Of a stretch of DNA of 64,000 nucleotides, positions 61,376-64,000 are shown piece after piece (position 1 is the stretch's first letter; each line of letters starts with the position of its first letter). Below the pieces are notes generated by a model. That model saw nothing but the letters and a program-made list of their open reading frames with translations, was not told the origin of the DNA and made no database searches. The DNA comes from Macrobrachium rosenbergii (lineage: Eukaryota > Arthropoda > Malacostraca > Decapoda > Palaemonidae): the NCBI RefSeq assembly GCF_040412425.1, contig NC_089767.1, positions 43,133,009 through 43,197,008 of the forward strand. The letters run 5' to 3'. Position numbers and translations under genes: made by a program.

Positions 61376-61503
61376 TGCATATAGAATTTAGGCCAAAGGC
61401 CAAGCACTGGGACCTATGAGGTCATTCAGCGCTGCAACGGAAATTGACAATAAGAGCTTGAAAGGTGTAACAGGAGGAAAACCTTGCAGCTGTACCACGA
61501 GTC
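61376..61503 (-). repeat. Family B copy 11, truncated
   Basis: Tail half only, from GCATATAGAATTTAGGCC to CCTTGCAGCTGTACC. A perfect CRE (61533-61540) lies just outside. Confidence 0.8.
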
Positions 61504-61659
61504 TTAATCCCTTTAACATTTACTTCTAACAGTGACGTCACCATAATACAAAATCGACAAACCCAACTGTTGAATCGACATTTTTCATTCGACCTTGAAC
61601 GTAATCCCCCTCCCCCCCCAAAGATTTACTATAATAATTCTTAAACTTCTCTCCCACAC

Positions 61660-62515
61660 CACTATGCCTAATCTCTGTCACCAGTACATTCATTCATTCT
61701 CCAACGTCGTTACAAATATTTCCTATCCTTTCTCACCAATATATTCATTCCTTCTCCAAACTATTCCTATCCCTTCTCACTAATATATTCATTCCTTCTG
61801 CAAACTATTCCTCCACACTATTCCTATCCCTTCTCACTAATATAGTCACCCCTTCTCCAAACTATTCCTATCCCTTCTCACCAATATATTCATTCCTACT
61901 CCAAATCATTCCTATCCCTTCTCACTAATATATTCATTCCTTCTCCAAATCATTCCTATCCCTTCTCACTAATATAGTCATTCCTTCTCCAAACTATTCC
62001 TATCCCTTCTCACTAATATATTCATTCCTTCTGCAAACTATTCCTATCCCTTCTCACTAATACATTCACTCCTCCAAACTATTCTTATCCCTTCTCATCA
62101 ATATATTCATTCCTACTCCAAATCATTCCTATCCCTTCACTAATATATTCATTCCTTCTCCAAATCATTCCTATCCCTTCTCACTAACATAGTCATTCCT
62201 TCTCCAAACTATTCCTATCCCTTCTCACCAATATATTCATTCCTCCAAATCATTCCTATCCCTTCTCACTAATATAGTCATTCCTACTCCAAATCATTCC
62301 TATTCCTTCTCACTAATATAGTCATTCCTTCTCCAAATTATTCCTATCCCTTCTCACTAATATAGTCATTCCCTCTCCAAATTATTCCTATCCCTTCTCA
62401 CTAATATAGTCATTCCTTCTCCAACCTATTCCTATCCCTTCTCACTAACATAGTCATTCCTTCTCCAAACTATTCCTATCCCTTCTCACTAATATATTCA
62501 TTCCTTCTCCTAGGT
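61660..62515 (+). repeat. 43-bp minisatellite, about 19 units
   Basis: Unit reads ATTCATTCCTTCTCCAAACT then ATTCCTATCCCTTCTCACTA. Variants alternate ATATATTCA with ATATAGTCA and AAACTATT with AAATCATT, showing block-wise spread of variants. Strand is almost purine-free. Confidence 0.95.
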
Positions 62516-62596
62516 CAACACAAATCATTCCTGTCCCCTCAAACTACTCACCTAATAGGTAGTATCCTAAAGGTCCCAACTCCTTAACTGGTCACC

Positions 62597-63085
62597 ATGG
62601 CGACTGTACATACATTCTCCCTTCTGCATACACATATTCCCCCTTTTGCATACACACATTCTCCCTTTTGTATACACATATTCTCCCTTTTTTATACACA
62701 CATTCTCCCTTTTGCATACACATATTCTCGCTTACACATTCTCCCTTTTGCATACACATTCTCCCTTACACATTCTCCCTTTTGCATACACATATTCTCC
62801 CTTACACATTCTCCCTTTTGCATACACATATTCTCCCTTACACATTCTCCCTTTTGCATACACATATTCTCCCTTTTGCATACACATATTCTCCCTTACA
62901 CATTCTCCCTTTTGCATACACATATTCTCCCTTTTGCATACACATATTCTCCCTTACACATTCTCCCTTTTGCATACACATATTCTCCCTTTTGCATACA
63001 CAGTCTTCCTTACAGCTTCTCATCAACCACAACTAACATCACGAGACACGACGTCCATTATCATATTATAATTTATGCGATTTAG
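62597..63085 (+). CDS. Periodic open frame with strong start context; doubtful
   Basis: 162 codons. The ATG sits in CACCATGG, an ideal vertebrate-type Kozak context. Most of the frame is the minisatellite 62609-63010, giving repeated FSLLHTHILPFAYTYS-type peptide. Because units are 21 and 18 bp, all three forward frames stay open, so openness says little. No known family. Confidence 0.1.
   Translation: MATVHTFSLLHTHIPPFAYTHSPFCIHIFSLFYTHILPFAYTYSRLHILPFAYTFSLTHSPFCIHIFSLTHSPFCIHIFSLTHSPFCIHIFSLLHTHILPYTFSLLHTHILPFAYTYSPLHILPFAYTYSPFCIHSLPYSFSSTTTNITRHDVHYHIIIYAI
62609..63010 (+). repeat. 21/18-bp higher-order minisatellite
   Basis: Long unit CATATTCTCCCTTTTGCATA plus a short unit CATTCTCCCTTA alternate. 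Unit lengths are multiples of three. Confidence 0.95.
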
Positions 63086-63262
63086 CAATCGGGTCAAGCG
63101 ATCTCTAGGGCTCGGGCATGTTAATTAATAATAGTATCGGTTATAAATTACCATAAAAATTAGACTTCAAAGCATTTTGTTACGTAGATACAGAAGCAGG
63201 TACGAGTGTATGCATATGAGTAAGTATGCATGGTTGTAGATAGTACGTCGGGATCTCGGAAT
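63011..63262. other. Unique DNA
   Basis: Nothing recognised. Confidence 0.4.
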
Positions 63263-63522
63263 ATCGAGTTTAGGCCAAAGGCCAAGCACTGGGACCTATG
63301 AGGTCATTCAGCGCTGGAAAGGAAAATGAGGGTAGGTAGGTTTGAAAGGTGTAACAGGAGGAAAACCTCGCAGTTGCAATATGAAATATATAATTGTTGG
63401 AGGTACAGTAATAGGAATGAAAGGGGTTGCAGCTAGGGGCCGAAGGGACGCTGCAAAGAACCTTTAGTAATGCCTACAGTCCACCCCGTGAGGTGCACTG
63501 TCGGCACTACCCCTCTACGGTG
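63263..63522 (-). repeat. Family B copy 12
   Basis: Near full length; an internal deletion removes the GGAGAGGGTGGAAAG stretch. Terminal C-run and CTACGG present. Confidence 0.85.
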
Positions 63523-63654
63523 CACCAAGATTTAGAACAATAATTACATCTTATAAATACTGTAATAATCCGATATATGAATGAGTACCAAGACCTGTTA
63601 AAAGCATAAACTGAAGACTCTATACTCATCTTTAAAAATGTCCCTGAAATACTT

Positions 63655-64000
<346 letters not shown>

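Noticed and set aside
62597..63085. Antifreeze- or silk-like repetitive protein
   Set aside because: All frames are open because of unit length; the peptide has no known repeat motif.

Overview
This window looks like repeat-dominated, non-coding DNA from a decapod crustacean. The sequence shows extreme microsatellite density: (TA)n up to about 338 bp, dozens of (GA)n/(CT)n tracts, (AAT)n, (GAA)n and (GGA)n. It also carries two interspersed repeats of about 280 and 400 bp, present in 12 and 11 copies. From memory these resemble repeats of palaemonid prawns such as Macrobrachium; that species-level guess is inference and needs a database search. I found no convincing protein-coding gene, rRNA or functional tRNA. 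Nearly all long open frames are translations of microsatellites or minisatellites. Three are listed at low confidence because they are non-repetitive or have an unusual start context. Boundaries of repeats are read by eye and good to a few bases at best.

Interspersed repeats. Family A (11 copies, about 400 bp) is a chain of consecutive hairpins, with chimeric and half-copies. Family B (12 copies, about 280 bp) always keeps one end and is truncated at the other, which points to a retroposon; a divergent relative, B', occurs twice. Family C (4 copies, 230-295 bp) is a terminal-inverted-repeat MITE, and one copy is nested inside a family A copy. Two hAT-type MITEs are present; one has a perfect 8-bp target duplication. 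Three tRNA-related families are also visible. One is a nearly textbook SINE with a tRNA-Asp/Glu-like head and (AAT)n tail (5598-5897), with a second tail copy at 28175-28361. The other two end in (TA)n.

Tandem structure. Simple minisatellites lie at 5130-5465, 10491-10665, 15330-16240, 17907-18563, 29985-30715, 53474-53780, 61660-62515 and 62609-63010. Two oppositely oriented arrays of one short unit (34978-35600 and 35887-36335) form a giant inverted repeat. At seven loci a microsatellite and a locus-specific spacer have been amplified together as a composite array. Four near-perfect palindromes of 120-180 bp abut dinucleotide repeats; one carries letters fitting the hammerhead ribozyme core.

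Layout: 0-5 kb is mostly unique with one A and one B copy. 5-12 kb holds SINEs, a cluster of CRE motifs with CCAAT and GC boxes, long (TA)n tracts and the first composite array. 12-26 kb is dense in A and B copies, palindromes and a 74-bp satellite. 26-31 kb holds C and SINE copies. 33-37 kb holds a composite array and the giant inverted repeat. 38-50 kb is scattered repeats in AT-rich unique DNA. 50.5-54 kb is the only clearly GC-rich, CpG-bearing stretch and the most likely place for a promoter or first exon. 55-64 kb holds three composite arrays, a palindrome and two pyrimidine-rich minisatellites.
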